A model generated the notes under the pieces. That model was not told the DNA's origin. It did not search any database and saw nothing but the letters and a program-made list of their open reading frames with translations. Shown here in pieces: positions 1 to 10,925 of a DNA stretch of 64,000 nt. The DNA is from Rhypophila decipiens (taxonomy: Eukaryota > Ascomycota > Sordariomycetes > Sordariales > Naviculisporaceae), in assembly GCA_033297075.1 (NCBI GenBank), contig MU858083.1:62001-126000 (forward strand), in the 5' to 3' direction. The stretch's first letter is position 1. Every line of letters begins with the position of its first letter. The position numbers and the translations under genes are program-made.

Positions 1-116
1 ACCAGCGGAAGGCTTCGGTGCGTCAATCTTAAACGACCTCGTCTCGTCCTCTTTGTGGAACACGCCGATATGTTCAGATATACCCACATCTTTCCAGATC
101 TCCTCTAGTACCAACC
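1..116 (-). CDS. Possible 5' part of an exon running off the left edge
   Basis: On the minus strand one frame stays open from about 116 to the window edge (38 codons) and reads as ordinary soluble protein, including EEIWKDVGISEHIGVF and then KEDETRSFKIDAPKPSA. Just upstream of it (117-135 on the minus strand) is a plausible acceptor ending in AATAG with a CTGTGAC branch-like site, so this could be an internal exon whose next part lies outside the window. I do not recognise the family. A chance open frame of this length is possible, and no start codon is visible. Confidence 0.3.
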
Positions 117-879
117 CTATTCCAAGTCCAAGTCACAGATACTTATGCGGGGGGCACCAAGCTTCCAGGAAAAAAGAAACGCCGGGTGTGATGCGGAGTG
201 CCAAGCCTGCTGCGAATCAAAGTCCCTTGCCTGGGTTGTGTCAAGAGCGTGTTGTCTGGTCGCAGTGTTTCTGCTCGCAACGTTTCTGCTGGGCTCTGTT
301 CCTACCGTGCGCCGTCTCTGAGATGGTTCATACTGGTGTGGATTGAGATATAAGAACTACAAACATGTAGATATGTCTCCCAAGTTCATGAGATATCTAT
401 CAGCTCGCAAAAGTGAAGGATGATGTGAAATGAATGAAAAGGAGCTGGGATAATTATAACGGCTGAATTGCTAACCGAAAGAAAAGATACATGGCTCTTC
501 GTTTGATTTTCCTTCTCCCAGCCTGCCAGTCACAATTGCCGGCAAGCAAACACTTCCGCTGCTGTCTATCTCATCTCCATGCCATCATGTGAATTCTAAT
601 CCTGCTATTTTGATGCTATAAACCGACATCAATATCAAAAAGAACCCAATAACGCTAACCTTCCTCCCGACCAGGACCAAAAACCCCCACAATCAAGGCC
701 AACATAAAAGCAGCAAAACAACCAAAGGAGCAGTCGTGTATAATGAATAAGTACCTAATGCTAAAGCCGCAAGCTTGGGAGAGACACGAAAGGAAGAAAG
801 GAATCCCACATAATGAGACCCTCTATTCGTGTTCATGCTTCCACTCTGCTGGCTGGGTCAAAGGCAGAGACAGCGGTCC
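117..879. other. Intergenic, 3' flank of the trehalose synthase gene
   Basis: No coding frame with sensible composition, no tRNA and no repeat was seen. The right half must contain the 3' UTR of the trehalose-6-phosphate synthase gene. Confidence 0.5.
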
Positions 880-2615
880 CTACTTTCTCGTAGTCTCTCC
901 AGTAACAGCATCGATAGTATCCTCAACCACCTGCTTTGCCCCGTCCACCACGCTTTCTCCGGCTTTCGACAAGGCCGACTGCTCGGCATCGCCCTTCTCG
1001 TCGATCATATCGCTGATCCTGGTCAGCTCCGAGACGAAGCTTTGCCCCCACCAGGCGCTGGTATACTTGAAGACATATCTCTCCAGCTTTTTGTAGTTGG
1101 TCTCCCTCTGTTCCGGGCTCATGGTCACGGCATCATGAATCGCGTTGGCCAATTCCTCAGTATTCCACGGATTCACGATGAGGCTACCATTAAGGCTCTG
1201 TGCGGCTCCGGTAAACTCTGACAAGATCATGACGCCGTGGTTCTCGCGCTGCGTCGCAATGTACTCGTAAGAGACCAGGTTCATGCCGTCTCGCGTCGAG
1301 CTGACTAGGCAGACGTCACTGACAGCATAGAGGGCCGTAAGTTCGTCGAACTGGACAGACTGGTGGAGGAAGTGGATGGGCATGAACTCGATGGTGCCGA
1401 ACTTGCCGTTGATGCGGCCGACGAGCTCGTTCACAACGGCCCTCAGATTCTGATACTCTTCAACGTCCTGTCGCGAGGGCACAGCGACTTGCACCAGCAC
1501 TATCTTGCCGACCCATTCTGGGTGCTCGGTGAGGAAAACCTCGAGCGCGTGCAGCTTTTGGGGCACGCCTTTGATGTAGTCGAGGCGATCGACACCGACA
1601 ATGAGCTTGACGCCTTCGAACTTGCGCTTAAGCGCCGCGATACGAGCCTGGACCGCAGGCTTCTTCAGTCCCTCGACAAACTTGTCAGGGTCAATTCCGA
1701 TCGGAAACGCTCCGACCGTGACGAACTTTTTATAATTCTCTGTTTCCCCGTTCGGTAACTCGATCTTTTCCTCGTAGTCTACCCCGTTGGGTGTGGTGGG
1801 CGTGGAGCTAATAACAGGCGTCAGCTAGATAAACCCCTTATGAGAGCGCTTGCGACTCGGCACCTACAGAATTCGGGAGCAGCTGCTCAAGAAATGACGG
1901 GCATAGTCATATGTGTGGAAGCCAATCAGGTCGCAATGGAGAATGCCCTTGAGAAGTTCGGATCGTACTGGGAGGATGCGATAAATCTCGCTGCTGGGAA
2001 AGGGTGTGTGGAGAAAGAAAGCAATCTTGACATTCTTTTTTGTTTTCCCAATCTCTTCGCGGAGCATCCGAGGGAGCAGCATCAGGTGGTAGTCGTGAAC
2101 CCAAACGAGATCCCCGTCTTGAACATCCTGAGCGACGGTCCTGGCAAAGATTCGGTTCACCTCCTTGTAAGCGCTCCAGGCGCCTTCGTCGAAAGTGATC
2201 TCGCCGGGATGGTAGTGGAAGAGTGGCCAAAGAATGGAATCTGGTGTCAGAAACTCGTCAGCAGGCAAGCGTGAATATTGTGCTGCGGGAGGAAGACAAG
2301 CATACTGGCAAAGCCATTGTAATGGCGATCGGCTAACTCGTCGTCAATAAAGACTGGGATGGCATCGTGTTCGTCCCTGAGTCGTTGCCTCATAGGCCCC
2401 GCCTCTGCCTCGGGAACTTCCAAGCCAGGCCATCCATACCATTGGAATCTTGTTGCCTTTGACAGGCCGCTCAATCCGGTGACTAGACCGCCAGAGGACA
2501 TGGAAAAGGTGTATTGGCCATCTTCGGAGCGTTTGATGGTGATGGGCAATCGGTTGGAGATAAGCAGCAGGCGGCCGCCTTCCGCGGGGGCCTGGTCGTC
2601 AATGGCTGCGGGCAT
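880..2615 (-). CDS. tps1: Alpha,alpha-trehalose-phosphate synthase (UDP-forming)
   Basis: Predicted CDS is complement(880..1807, 1868..2240, 2306..2615), 536 residues, with two introns of 60 and 65 nt; all junctions keep frame. The enzyme (glycosyltransferase family 20) joins UDP-glucose and glucose-6-phosphate into trehalose-6-phosphate, the first step of trehalose synthesis in the cytosol. Visible family features are the N-terminal LLLISNRLPITI, then WYGWPG, SILWPLFHYHPGEI, VWVHDYHLMLLPRMLR, the sugar-binding stretch FFLHTPFPSSEIYR, IVGVDRLDYIKGVPQKLHALE and a C-terminal DGMNLVSYEYIATQ. Length fits the fungal single-domain enzyme; no phosphatase domain follows. The start at 2615 (MPAAIDDQ) is the first ATG in frame. 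The C-terminal tail after about residue 480 is Ser/Ala/Glu-rich and variable in the family. Confidence 0.95.
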
Positions 2616-4566
2616 TGTGAAGAGGGCTTTGCTCAAAGGTGTGCTGAGGCAGAGTCGAATGGAATGGTTTGTCCTCGGAGACAAAAGGGGCGAGCGAGGA
2701 AAAAAAGATGTGGTTCTTTCTTCCCAAGTCTTCGGTCAGTCGTGATACTCGTCGCCAAGGATAACCGAGCCGTTGAGGGTTGGCACAGCTACCAGAAGAT
2801 GAGATGCAAGAACGCCGATCAAGATCAATCGGGGAAAGAGGTTGGAAGCAGACCTTGCACCCAAAATGCTTGATCCGAGATAAAGGTTTTGTATGATGTG
2901 TGTTACTTTTTTTCCCGCTTGGGTTTGTCGATCAGTCAGTGACAGCTTGGTGGGAGGAAGCTCTGGAAGCGGCCCGGTAAGATAGAAGGAAGGCGGGGCA
3001 GTTTGCGCCAACAATCTGCACTACGGCGGGGTAATCAACTGCATGAAATACGTCAGTGGACGTGTCCAAACATGATAAAAAGTGGAGGAGAAAAGCAATC
3101 CAGGCGTGCCAGGCAATTCCATTTGCTCCCTCCCGGAAGGTGCACTCACGAAAAAGTCCCGGCCAACCTTCCACCCGCTTCCTTCTTTATTTGCTCGCTA
3201 TCTGCACTGGCCAGGCCCTTTTTCTCCTTTGTGCAACTGTCGAGATGTATCGCTACAGTCAGGTGGTTTGGCAGAGGGTGTCAGGAGGGACGGGATGTTG
3301 TTCTCTGCTTCCGAAGACCCCGGCAAGTTCCATGTTTGGGGCTAGAAATGGAAGCGCGCCATTTTCGACTGGCGATGTGCCTGCGCGATGGCATGCATCG
3401 TGCTGAGCCGAAAGTGTCGTTTCTCGGACTCATCGAAACGTAAAATCTTTTTCTTCGGTCCTTCTATCCATTGACCCGCTTCATCGTTATTTTTGTCATA
3501 CCACATCTTATGCTCCGATTCTCTGACCTTGCCTATGCGTGGAATTGTGCCAAGAAATTCCATCACTGAAGCGGCTTTTCTTTGGTGCGACGAGAATCTT
3601 CTCGCCGCGCTTGACAGGGAAGAAGGATCTGCCAAGATGCAGCCCTCCAACGGTTGTGACGTACCGCATTCACCACTTGATCCACCATAATTCAGCCTGA
3701 GTGCCACTGTATCACACAGCATCTTGTCAGCGACAGGGATGTGTGACAGAAATTAGCTGATCTTGCTGGGGACTTGCGGTGCAGGTTGGTCATTTTTTGT
3801 CCCAGCCATTGTCTCCCCTTGCTTCTGATCCCAGCCGACAACTCCCGACACCATCTGGCGAGCAGCTGCCACGGTCTCGTAATCAATGGCGTCACGATTT
3901 TGTTCTTTTCTCACCGTTCAAAGTTGCCAAGCATATTGTCACCGACTTACTTTTGATAGACTCACCGCTTGATGACCGACCGCGGATCTGCGAACAGTAA
4001 ATATAGACCTTGGCCAGTCAGTATTGGACGGATACACAGTTTTACCACGAATATTACCGTTTACCCTACACGTATGGACTCAAGAGTAACAACCACGATA
4101 TCGAGCCCGTTGAGCTTTTCTCAGTCTCCGGTTTCCAACAACTGATAACCAATCAACCAAGCACGCTTTCCAATCACTTTTCTCGCGTATCACTGCATTC
4201 CGGCTTATTTCTCAGGTTTGAGCAGAAAACTTCAATTCACTCATATGGTTGCCGCGATAAGCGACGAGGCACGGTAACAATACTACGCATCAGCGGACTT
4301 GGTTCGGAGATACTAAATGGAAAGAGCCTCGGCCAATATCATTGCTCAGGATGGGCATATCGCCAGGCTCAACCACTTTCTAGCTAAAGGTGGACCAGAG
4401 TATGTCCTCCCCGAGTTGTAAAGACTTTTGTGATCCTCCTTCCCAAATCTGCCACGGCAATGTGACCTGTAGATGCATCGTCAGTGAGATACGGAAGCTC
4501 GTGAATATGGAGCACTCGTGACTAGACCACTCCTAGACCAGAGTGGAAGGCTGCACTAACTCCTCC
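2616..4566. other. Long intergenic region upstream of tps1
   Basis: About 1.95 kb without a convincing gene. Short frames on both strands have unusual composition and no homology I recognise. The left part must hold the tps1 promoter and leader; a single stress-element-like CCCCT lies on the minus strand at about 2686-2690, too weak on its own to call a regulatory site. Confidence 0.5.
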
Positions 4567-5731
4567 TCAGTAGCCACACAATCTCGTGACAAAGGGAATC
4601 TCCTTGTCGTTCGCACATCGAGGGCGCTTCTTGGTGTGAAGCATCTTGCTGGGCGTATTCGGCTCAGCTGACTTGCCCTTGGTCAACTTAGCAGCCAAGT
4701 ACTTGTTGAACGGCAGCGTCGGGTCCTGAAACTCATCATCAACCGTCTCAAAGTAGATACCCGCGACCTCAAACATCTCCTTCGCGACACCTCCAATCGT
4801 GCCACCTTGCTTGAAGAACTCCTCCAGCACCTCAACCGTCTTTGACTGGGGATTCTCCTGAGCCTGAGCCTGAGCCACGGCCATGACGTTGGCCGCGCTG
4901 GGGATCTTGTTCCTCTTGGCGCACAGCTGACCGATGTAATCGCAGATGGAGCGAAATGCCTCTCTCATGGCCGGATTGTGGCCTGCGCGTAGCATCTCGC
5001 GTGTCTCGTCTGGCAGATAAGAGCCGGCATCGTTAGCGAAGTAAGAAGGACCGTCAAACTCAAACATGTACTCTCTAGCGAAGCCCGACAAAGCATAGCG
5101 CATCTTGGGGCTCAAGAAGCCAGCGATGCAATGGCCGCAGGTACAGCCGTACTTGATTCGCAAGGTCTTGAGGATGATGTCGTCGTCGCTGGTCCAGGTC
5201 AGGTTCGAAAGGATGGTTGTGTCAATCTCGGCCGGCACGCTGCAGACAGGCTCTTGGTTTGTCAGAACAGCGACGCAGAAGATGTAGGACTGAGGAAATC
5301 CTGCAAAAGGCGGGCCGCGGTAGAAGGTACCGAGAAACGGGTGACGCATCGAGTCCACCGAGTCGTGGAGGGCTTTGAGGGGCGTGAGGCCTTCATGGTT
5401 GGTTAACTTGGCCAGCTCGGGCTTCTGGGTGAGGAGGAATTTCGTCACCTGCGGCTTGAGATTCTTCGCGGCCTTGTGGAGTAAGGTATCGCCGTGGCGG
5501 TCAGTCATGATCCATCCTGGATTGGCTGGGCCTCCTGTGAGCGTGGTCTGCAAATGGGCGATGATTCCCGGCTCGAGAATGTCTGTCTGCGAAAGCAGGG
5601 AGAAAAGCCGCTGGATTGGGCTCTCCTGGGGGACTTGCCTGTCATTGATGCCACTGCATGTTAGTACTTGAAAGGCGTGGCGGTCGGGGGTATCGGACAA
5701 ACCTGATGTTTTGATTCTCAGGGGTAGCCAT
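4567..5731 (-). CDS. Ankyrin-like / CxCGxC-module protein (family copy 1, no GNAT domain)
   Basis: Predicted CDS is complement(4567..5653, 5703..5731), 371 residues; the 49-nt intron ends with ACTAACATGCAG. A short first exon encodes MATPENQNI. Around residues 60-110 lies an ankyrin-like unit (GDTLLHKAAKNLKPQVTKFL, then EGLTPLKALHDS). Further on is a cysteine module, KYGCTCGHCIAGFLSP, and the protein ends in RLCGY. Copy 3 at 7956-9513 shares all of these in the same order (KFGCSCGQCIAGFLSP and KMCGY), so the two are paralogs. Unlike copies 2 and 3, this copy has no GNAT acetyltransferase region, and none is found in the 500 bp upstream. The first exon is short, so the start is less certain than the rest; an in-frame upstream start at about 5875 is also open. 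Function unknown. Confidence 0.7.
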
Positions 5732-6269
5732 CTTGCTCCCCGTGATAGTGGGATAGACGAGAACGATGCTATCACGACACGTCGGCTCGTGTTTGTCGAA
5801 CGTAAAACGAGGAAGAATGTCAGTGTATGAGAGAGCTGGAGTTGTCAAAGAATACGATCCAGGAACTGAACACACCTAGCCTGCACAAGGGCCCAGAAGC
5901 TTGGACCCGTGATTCGAAGAGAGCCCCTTAGCTCGTGACACATCCTGGCCCGTGGAGCAGAAATTCCATCCCAACTGTTGAGATTTTGGCTATTTTTGAG
6001 CACCCTGCTCACGGCGGTTGGTCCATTCCATCCCAAGACAATAGAGAGTTACAAACATGATCTCGTGCGCAGGTACCTGGCAGATATGCGTAGGGGTAGA
6101 CAGCAGCGGAACTATGTTGGTCTTTCACGGGCTGCTCAGAGCTCTGGCCGGATGGAAGGAACACCATGGGGAAGCAACGATGGGCCTTGAAGGTGCCGGA
6201 ATAGAACAGGCAGGGACGACCGAACACAGATGTACATGTACAAGCGACTATTAAGCCTGTTCCCCGTAC
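5732..6269. other. Divergent intergenic region between family copies 1 and 2
   Basis: About 540 bp between divergently oriented paralogs. It presumably carries both promoters. No other gene or repeat seen. Confidence 0.5.
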
Positions 6270-7448
6270 ATGTCAGAGATTGCCTCGCCCCGTCGCAATA
6301 TCAAAATGGAGGTTGAGTACAAAGCAACGCCATTTGTGCCAGACGCAAGCACACCATACCTACACCAAACATCATGTTTTGCACAACTCCAACCAGGAAG
6401 AAAGATTGCCACCTGCAAGGCGTACCTAATTCGCGGTGTAAACAGCCCAGGCCTCTGGACAAACCTCGCAGACTGCGGACACGAAGTCAGCGACTTCGCA
6501 TACACTCTTTTTGACCACAATGGGCGCTTCCGAGAAAAGTTCTACCACCACTCTGTCGCAAAGGGAACAGATGTCTGGGGTACGGAGACCAACACTGGCG
6601 AGATCGTCGTCATTGAGATATTCAAAGTCAGCTCAGCCTGGCGGGGGAAACGGATCGGAACGACATTATTCGAGACCTTTCTCGGCGCCATAAACGAGCA
6701 ACTAAGCGGCGACTACTTCATCTTTGCTCGGCCTGGTATTCTCCCAGACGAACAAGACAAAGACCACTCAGACAACGAAATCATAAACATGGCCGAGGCC
6801 TTCTACCGCTCCCTCGGGTTCAGAAGGGTCGGAAACAGCGCCTGGTTCGGCTACGCCAAAGACCCCAACCACGCCTCCAGACATCTCGAAGCCGCCCTAG
6901 ATCTTCGTGTCTCAGAGCCTTCAAGCTCGTCTCAGTGGCCAGCCATCCACAAACTGATGACCACCATCGCAAACCCCAGAATATCCGACGGCACATCTCT
7001 CCAACGTCTGCGCCAAACCTTTCCAGTCTCCACCGCCGAATTCAGGGCAGTGGATGACCCCCGATGGGAAGTTCAGAGCAATCCAGAAGGCGATACCCTC
7101 CTCCACAAGGCAGCCTTGGCCTGCAAACCAAAGACAGTCAAGTACATACTCTCTCTCAGGCCCGACTTGGCGACTAGGTCAAATGCCATCTACTACACGG
7201 CCTTGCATGTGCTTGAAGAAACCATGGAAAAGCTCCGTCACCCGTTTCCCTCATCTTCCATAGACACACCGAGACCTGTTACCAGGCCTTTCAAGGGATA
7301 TTCAACCGCTTCTCTAGAGTGTTACCAGATCCTGAAGTTATGCTCAGAGCAGAAGGGGGAGACTTTGTTGAGCGATGATGCCCGCCTGGCAACTTTGATT
7401 GAGTCTATGAAGGATGGTAGCTTTATTATGGATAGCGATATAAGATAG
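6270..7448 (+). CDS. GNAT acetyltransferase-like plus ankyrin-like protein (family copy 2, C-terminally short)
   Basis: Single exon, 392 residues. Residues about 75-200 look like a GNAT N-acetyltransferase: a strand-rich part with TGEIVVIEIFKV, the acetyl-CoA loop SAWRGKRIGTTLFETFL (R-x-x-R-x-G pattern), and the late helix and strand AEAFYRSLGFRRVGNSAWF. Residues about 270-320 form an ankyrin-like unit (EGDTLLHKAALACKPKTVKY). Both blocks align with copy 3. The protein ends at SFIMDSDIR, just where copies 1 and 3 continue into the CxCGxC module, so about 200 residues of the family C-terminus are missing. An AT-rich minisatellite begins about 115 bp after the stop. Whether this is a functional short form or a truncated gene cannot be told from sequence. 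Confidence 0.7.
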   Translation: MSEIASPRRNIKMEVEYKATPFVPDASTPYLHQTSCFAQLQPGRKIATCKAYLIRGVNSPGLWTNLADCGHEVSDFAYTLFDHNGRFREKFYHHSVAKGTDVWGTETNTGEIVVIEIFKVSSAWRGKRIGTTLFETFLGAINEQLSGDYFIFARPGILPDEQDKDHSDNEIINMAEAFYRSLGFRRVGNSAWFGYAKDPNHASRHLEAALDLRVSEPSSSSQWPAIHKLMTTIANPRISDGTSLQRLRQTFPVSTAEFRAVDDPRWEVQSNPEGDTLLHKAALACKPKTVKYILSLRPDLATRSNAIYYTALHVLEETMEKLRHPFPSSSIDTPRPVTRPFKGYSTASLECYQILKLCSEQKGETLLSDDARLATLIESMKDGSFIMDSDIR

Positions 7449-7563
7449 CCCGACCCGTCGTAGACTTTTCGCACATGCCTCTATAAACTACACACCCTTG
7501 TAATAAAATACGGCGCCTAATATACAGGCACCAGTCTTCTTATATACAGGCACTACAATTATT

Positions 7564-7937
7564 GGAATAGAGGCTTTAACTAGCTAGAATAAATGCTTTA
7601 ACTAGCTCGAATAAATGCCTTAACTAGACTGGAATAAATACCTTTACTAGCTTAAATAAATAAAGTTAACGTTAGAATAAATGCTTTTACTAGTTTAAAT
7701 AAATACTCTAATAAACTTGAATAAATACTTCGACTAGTTCGAATAAATACTTTAACTAACTGGAATAAACACTTTAACAAACTTAAATAAATACATTAAC
7801 TAGACTAGGATAAAAGCCTTTACTAACTTAAATTAATACTTTAACTAGTTCGAATAAATGCCTTTACTGGCTTAAATAAATACTCTAATAAACTCGAATA
7901 ATACTTCGACTGGCTCGAATAAAGGCCTTGACTGGAC
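7564..7937. repeat. AT-rich minisatellite, about 17 units of 20-23 bp
   Basis: Degenerate tandem repeat with a unit close to GAATAAATRCTTTAACTAGCT. Units differ by substitutions and one- to two-base indels. It fills the gap between the stop of family copy 2 and the stop of family copy 3. Just before it (about 7520-7555) there is a shorter direct repeat of TATACAGGCAC. Confidence 0.85.
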
Positions 7938-7955
7938 TCAAGGCTCGGGTGCCGT

Positions 7956-9513
7956 CTAACCCGCATATCCACACATCTTCCGAACAAGATCGATATCGAA
8001 ATCATTCATGCCTACTGGACCCTGCCATCCCCAACTCGGGCCATCCTCACGAACCATAAACCCAATGCCGGCCGCTTTTGCCGCTTCACTGAAAACCTCA
8101 GCTGCAGCTGCATTGATAGTCCCGCCGTTTCTCAGGTACTCCTTCATGCCAGCTACCATAACAGGGCCCATGGGTAGATCGTGGTCCATGTCATACTCAT
8201 AGCCATGGAGTATTTTCTCCACCACATCAGAAGGTTCCTTGGCCTTCGCTGCCCCAAAGCGAGCCATGACATTCCTGACGGTAGGGAGTTTCTTGTCTTT
8301 ATTGCAGACCTCCCCAATTAAGTGGCAGAACTCCCAGAAGCCGCGAATCATCAACTTATTTACTTCCGGTTCTCGCAGTACTGGGACTGGAAGACAATGT
8401 GGTCCTAGAGGACACTTCTCTGCACCAATCTGGTCCTTGATACACCTGACAGTCAACTCCCCCAGCGCGTCAGCCACCTGGGGACTCAGGAATCCGGCGA
8501 TACACTGCCCGCATGAGCAGCCAAACTTGGCTCTCAAGGTCTTGTTGACGGCGTCATCTTTCAGCTCCACAGCCGAAAGGAATGCCACGTCAAGATGAGC
8601 GGGGAGCTCAACGAACTTGTCTCCTCTTAACATTTCCAAGCATGACAGGCAGTCTTGAGGGAAGCCTGAGAAGACGGGGCCGCCGTACACGTAACGAACC
8701 ATCTCCATCGTGTCCTCGAGAGCCTGGAGCGGGGTATAGCCCTCGGAATTGCGAGCACTAGCAAGCTCCGGATTCTTCTCCAAGATGGACTTGACAACCT
8801 GCACGCGGAAGTTTATCGCCGCCTTATGGAGAGCCGATTCCTGCGTCCTCTCCAGTCTCAGGTCGTCCGCAGCCGTCAGGCCGTGTGATGGGTGTGTCGA
8901 CTTGGCAGCGAAGGCAAACCAGGAGGTGTTTCCAACTCTTCGAAATCCTTGGGATCGCCAGAACTCCTCGGCAATCTCTAGATTCTCTTCGGGGGTGCCG
9001 GCTTCTCCGGTCAGATGGCGGGGCTGGGTGAAGGCGAAGCCCTCTTGGGGGGATTGCCTGAACATATTGATGGCTTTGCCGACGAGTTCAGTTGCGATGT
9101 GCCTTCGGCGCCAATTGGCGTCGACATGTGACTTCTCAATCAGCAACAGGTAACCGGAGTTCGCGTTGAGCTCCGGCCCCCAAACCCCGGTCCCCTTGGC
9201 AACGGGATGCTCATAAAACTTCCTTTTCAGGTTCCCATTTTTGGGTGAACAAGGAGAAGGCCAAAGAGAAAGCTCCACCAGCCTCAGGAATAGTAGCCAT
9301 TTGCGCCCAGAAGTCGGGCATCATGTCGTGGGGTCGGGTGTAAGACATGAGACAAGTACCGACTTCCTCTCCTTTGGCATTGGCGGAGAGGGTGTATGTG
9401 CCGCCTCCATCTTGGTCAGTCCGGTAGTCGGTAGTATGCTAGTATTGGACGTCGCCACCGTGGTTGTCGTGATCGGGTGCGGCTGCACCCTGGGACTCGT
9501 CTCCTTCAGACAT
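7956..9513 (-). pseudogene. GNAT-ankyrin-CxCGxC protein (family copy 3), probably inactivated
   Basis: This is the only copy with all three parts. The main open frame (7956..9278) holds most of the GNAT region (NWRRRHIATELVGKAI, then EEFWRSQGFRRVGNTSWF), an ankyrin-like unit (ESALHKAAINFRVQVVKSIL), the cysteine module KFGCSCGQCIAGFLSP and the end KMCGYAG. The GNAT N-terminus is found upstream in another frame: TCLMSYTRPHDMM up to AFSLAFSLFTQ, which would join the main frame if one base were absent near 9238-9245, a C3A5 run. The likely start is the ATG at 9513 (MSEGDESQG), but that frame has a TAG at 9441-9439 before reaching the GNAT part. No intron of believable size removes either lesion. 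Two independent lesions favour a pseudogene; sequence error at the run is possible for one of them. Confidence 0.6.
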
Positions 9514-9788
9514 CTGGGCGAGCGACAGTGCGGCACGCGGAGAGTGAGCAGCGACCTATGCCTTCGAAGTCGTAAATGAATGGAGAACGAGGTAGTAAGG
9601 GGGAGGATTGACAAGACCCGATCGGCAGAGTTTGTCGCGAGTCGCTGGGTCCAGGTGTGGTGTAATCAGACGTGTGTACGGGATTTGGTGGGCAAAGGAA
9701 TTTGTAGAAAGTGGTTCAATGGTTTTCAATGAAGGTGCTAGAAGGCTAAAGAAGCAAACAGGCAGCCAATTGACGTTCGCCCGCCGTC

Positions 9789-10925
9789 TCACAGATCCTG
9801 CCTTGACTGGTCAATCTCTAATGGCTGGGCAGTGACGACCTCGGTGGACTTCATCTCCCCAGCCCGAAATGAGTACGTAAACGTCCAGCCCGAGGCAGCC
9901 GCACCATGGTCACCGTCCTTGCTGACCACCACAATTCCGCTGTGAATGGCAGGGTGCTTGCTCAGCATGCGACGGACGACATCCTCCGCGGCTTCTGTCG
10001 GCGTCATCCCCCGTCGAAGATTCTCCACCGCCTGGTAACACGGAAGGAACCGCATCATCAGATCACCATCTCCCGTGGCCCCACATGCGCCAACATCACC
10101 ATCAACATAAGACCCACTCCCCGCAATCGGACCATCTCCAACTCGACCTGGCACCTTGTGGGAAGCTCCGTTCGTCGATGTCCCTGCCGCCATGGCCCCG
10201 GTCCGGTCAATGACCACCATTGAAATCGTATCATGTGAGTGAACATCTCCACCCCCGTTCCCCGTCACCAGTTCAGGTACGGGTACCATTGTCTCCTCCA
10301 TCTCGCCGACTACTTGAACCCCGCGAATAGGTGTATACGGACCGCACGAAGACCTCGGGTCAGGGCTAACATTCACTCGAAAATTCCCTTGACACCGGTC
10401 CCGCTTCCACGCCTCACATCGCTCCCTCGACTCAGGCGTAGACAGATCCTCCTCGACAAACCCGTTCTCGACCGCAAACTTCGTCGCCTGATCGCCCACG
10501 AGCAGCGAATGCGAAGTATGTTCCAGCACATGTCGCGCAACAGAGATGGCATCGCGTATCCGACGCAACCCAGCCACCGCGCCGCTGTTCATGGTCGTCC
10601 CGTCCATGATCATCGCGTCGAGTGTCGTCTCACACGATTCATCGGGGGACCCTCCATAGCCGACCGTCCCGTCACACTGGTTGGCCTCGCAGGCTGAACA
10701 ACCCACCTCGACGGCGTCAATGGCGGTGGCATTGGGGTTTTGTACGAGGTGGTTATATGCTGCGTCTGTGGCGACTGTGAAGGGCCCGCCCCAGGTATTG
10801 ATCACAAGGGGAAGACCTGGCAAGTTCTTGTCGTTGGTCTGCTGTTGCTGGCATGCCGCCGGAGAAAGGAGGCTGGCCAGCAGCCAGAGACTGTTGAGAT
10901 ATCTGGGAATGTTCCTCATGATCAT
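9789..10925 (-). CDS. Secreted glycosylasparaginase (N4-beta-N-acetylglucosaminyl-asparaginase) family, Ntn hydrolase
   Basis: Single exon, 378 residues from the ATG at 10925 (a second ATG at 10919 begins MRNIPRYL). An N-terminal hydrophobic segment ending SLLSPAACQ looks like a signal peptide. The mature region shows LPLVINTWGGPFTVATDAAY, a Cys-rich part CSACEANQCDGTVGYGGSPD, DAMIMDGTTMNSGAVAGL, and the autoprocessing site DVHSHDTISMVVID, in which Thr at about residue 231-233 should become the N-terminal nucleophile after self-cleavage. Then come STNGASHKVPGRVGDGPIAG and GACGATGDGDLMMRFLPCY, both typical of the family. These enzymes split the GlcNAc-Asn link in glycoprotein breakdown, in a lysosome/vacuole or outside the cell. 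The processing site and following glycine-rich motifs are intact, so the gene looks functional. Confidence 0.9.
   Translation of the reverse strand: MIMRNIPRYLNSLWLLASLLSPAACQQQQTNDKNLPGLPLVINTWGGPFTVATDAAYNHLVQNPNATAIDAVEVGCSACEANQCDGTVGYGGSPDESCETTLDAMIMDGTTMNSGAVAGLRRIRDAISVARHVLEHTSHSLLVGDQATKFAVENGFVEEDLSTPESRERCEAWKRDRCQGNFRVNVSPDPRSSCGPYTPIRGVQVVGEMEETMVPVPELVTGNGGGDVHSHDTISMVVIDRTGAMAAGTSTNGASHKVPGRVGDGPIAGSGSYVDGDVGACGATGDGDLMMRFLPCYQAVENLRRGMTPTEAAEDVVRRMLSKHPAIHSGIVVVSKDGDHGAAASGWTFTYSFRAGEMKSTEVVTAQPLEIDQSRQDL

Noticed and set aside
4010..4387. A 125-codon plus-strand frame upstream of the ankyrin family
   Set aside because: Begins with TTG, no ATG-initiated form of similar length, no recognisable domain.
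7564..7937. CRISPR-like array
   Set aside because: The repeats vary in length and sequence with no constant repeat separated by unique spacers, and the DNA is eukaryotic.
9430..9460. A 12-nt intron that would remove the TAG in family copy 3
   Set aside because: Far too short to be spliced; a lesion is the simpler reading.
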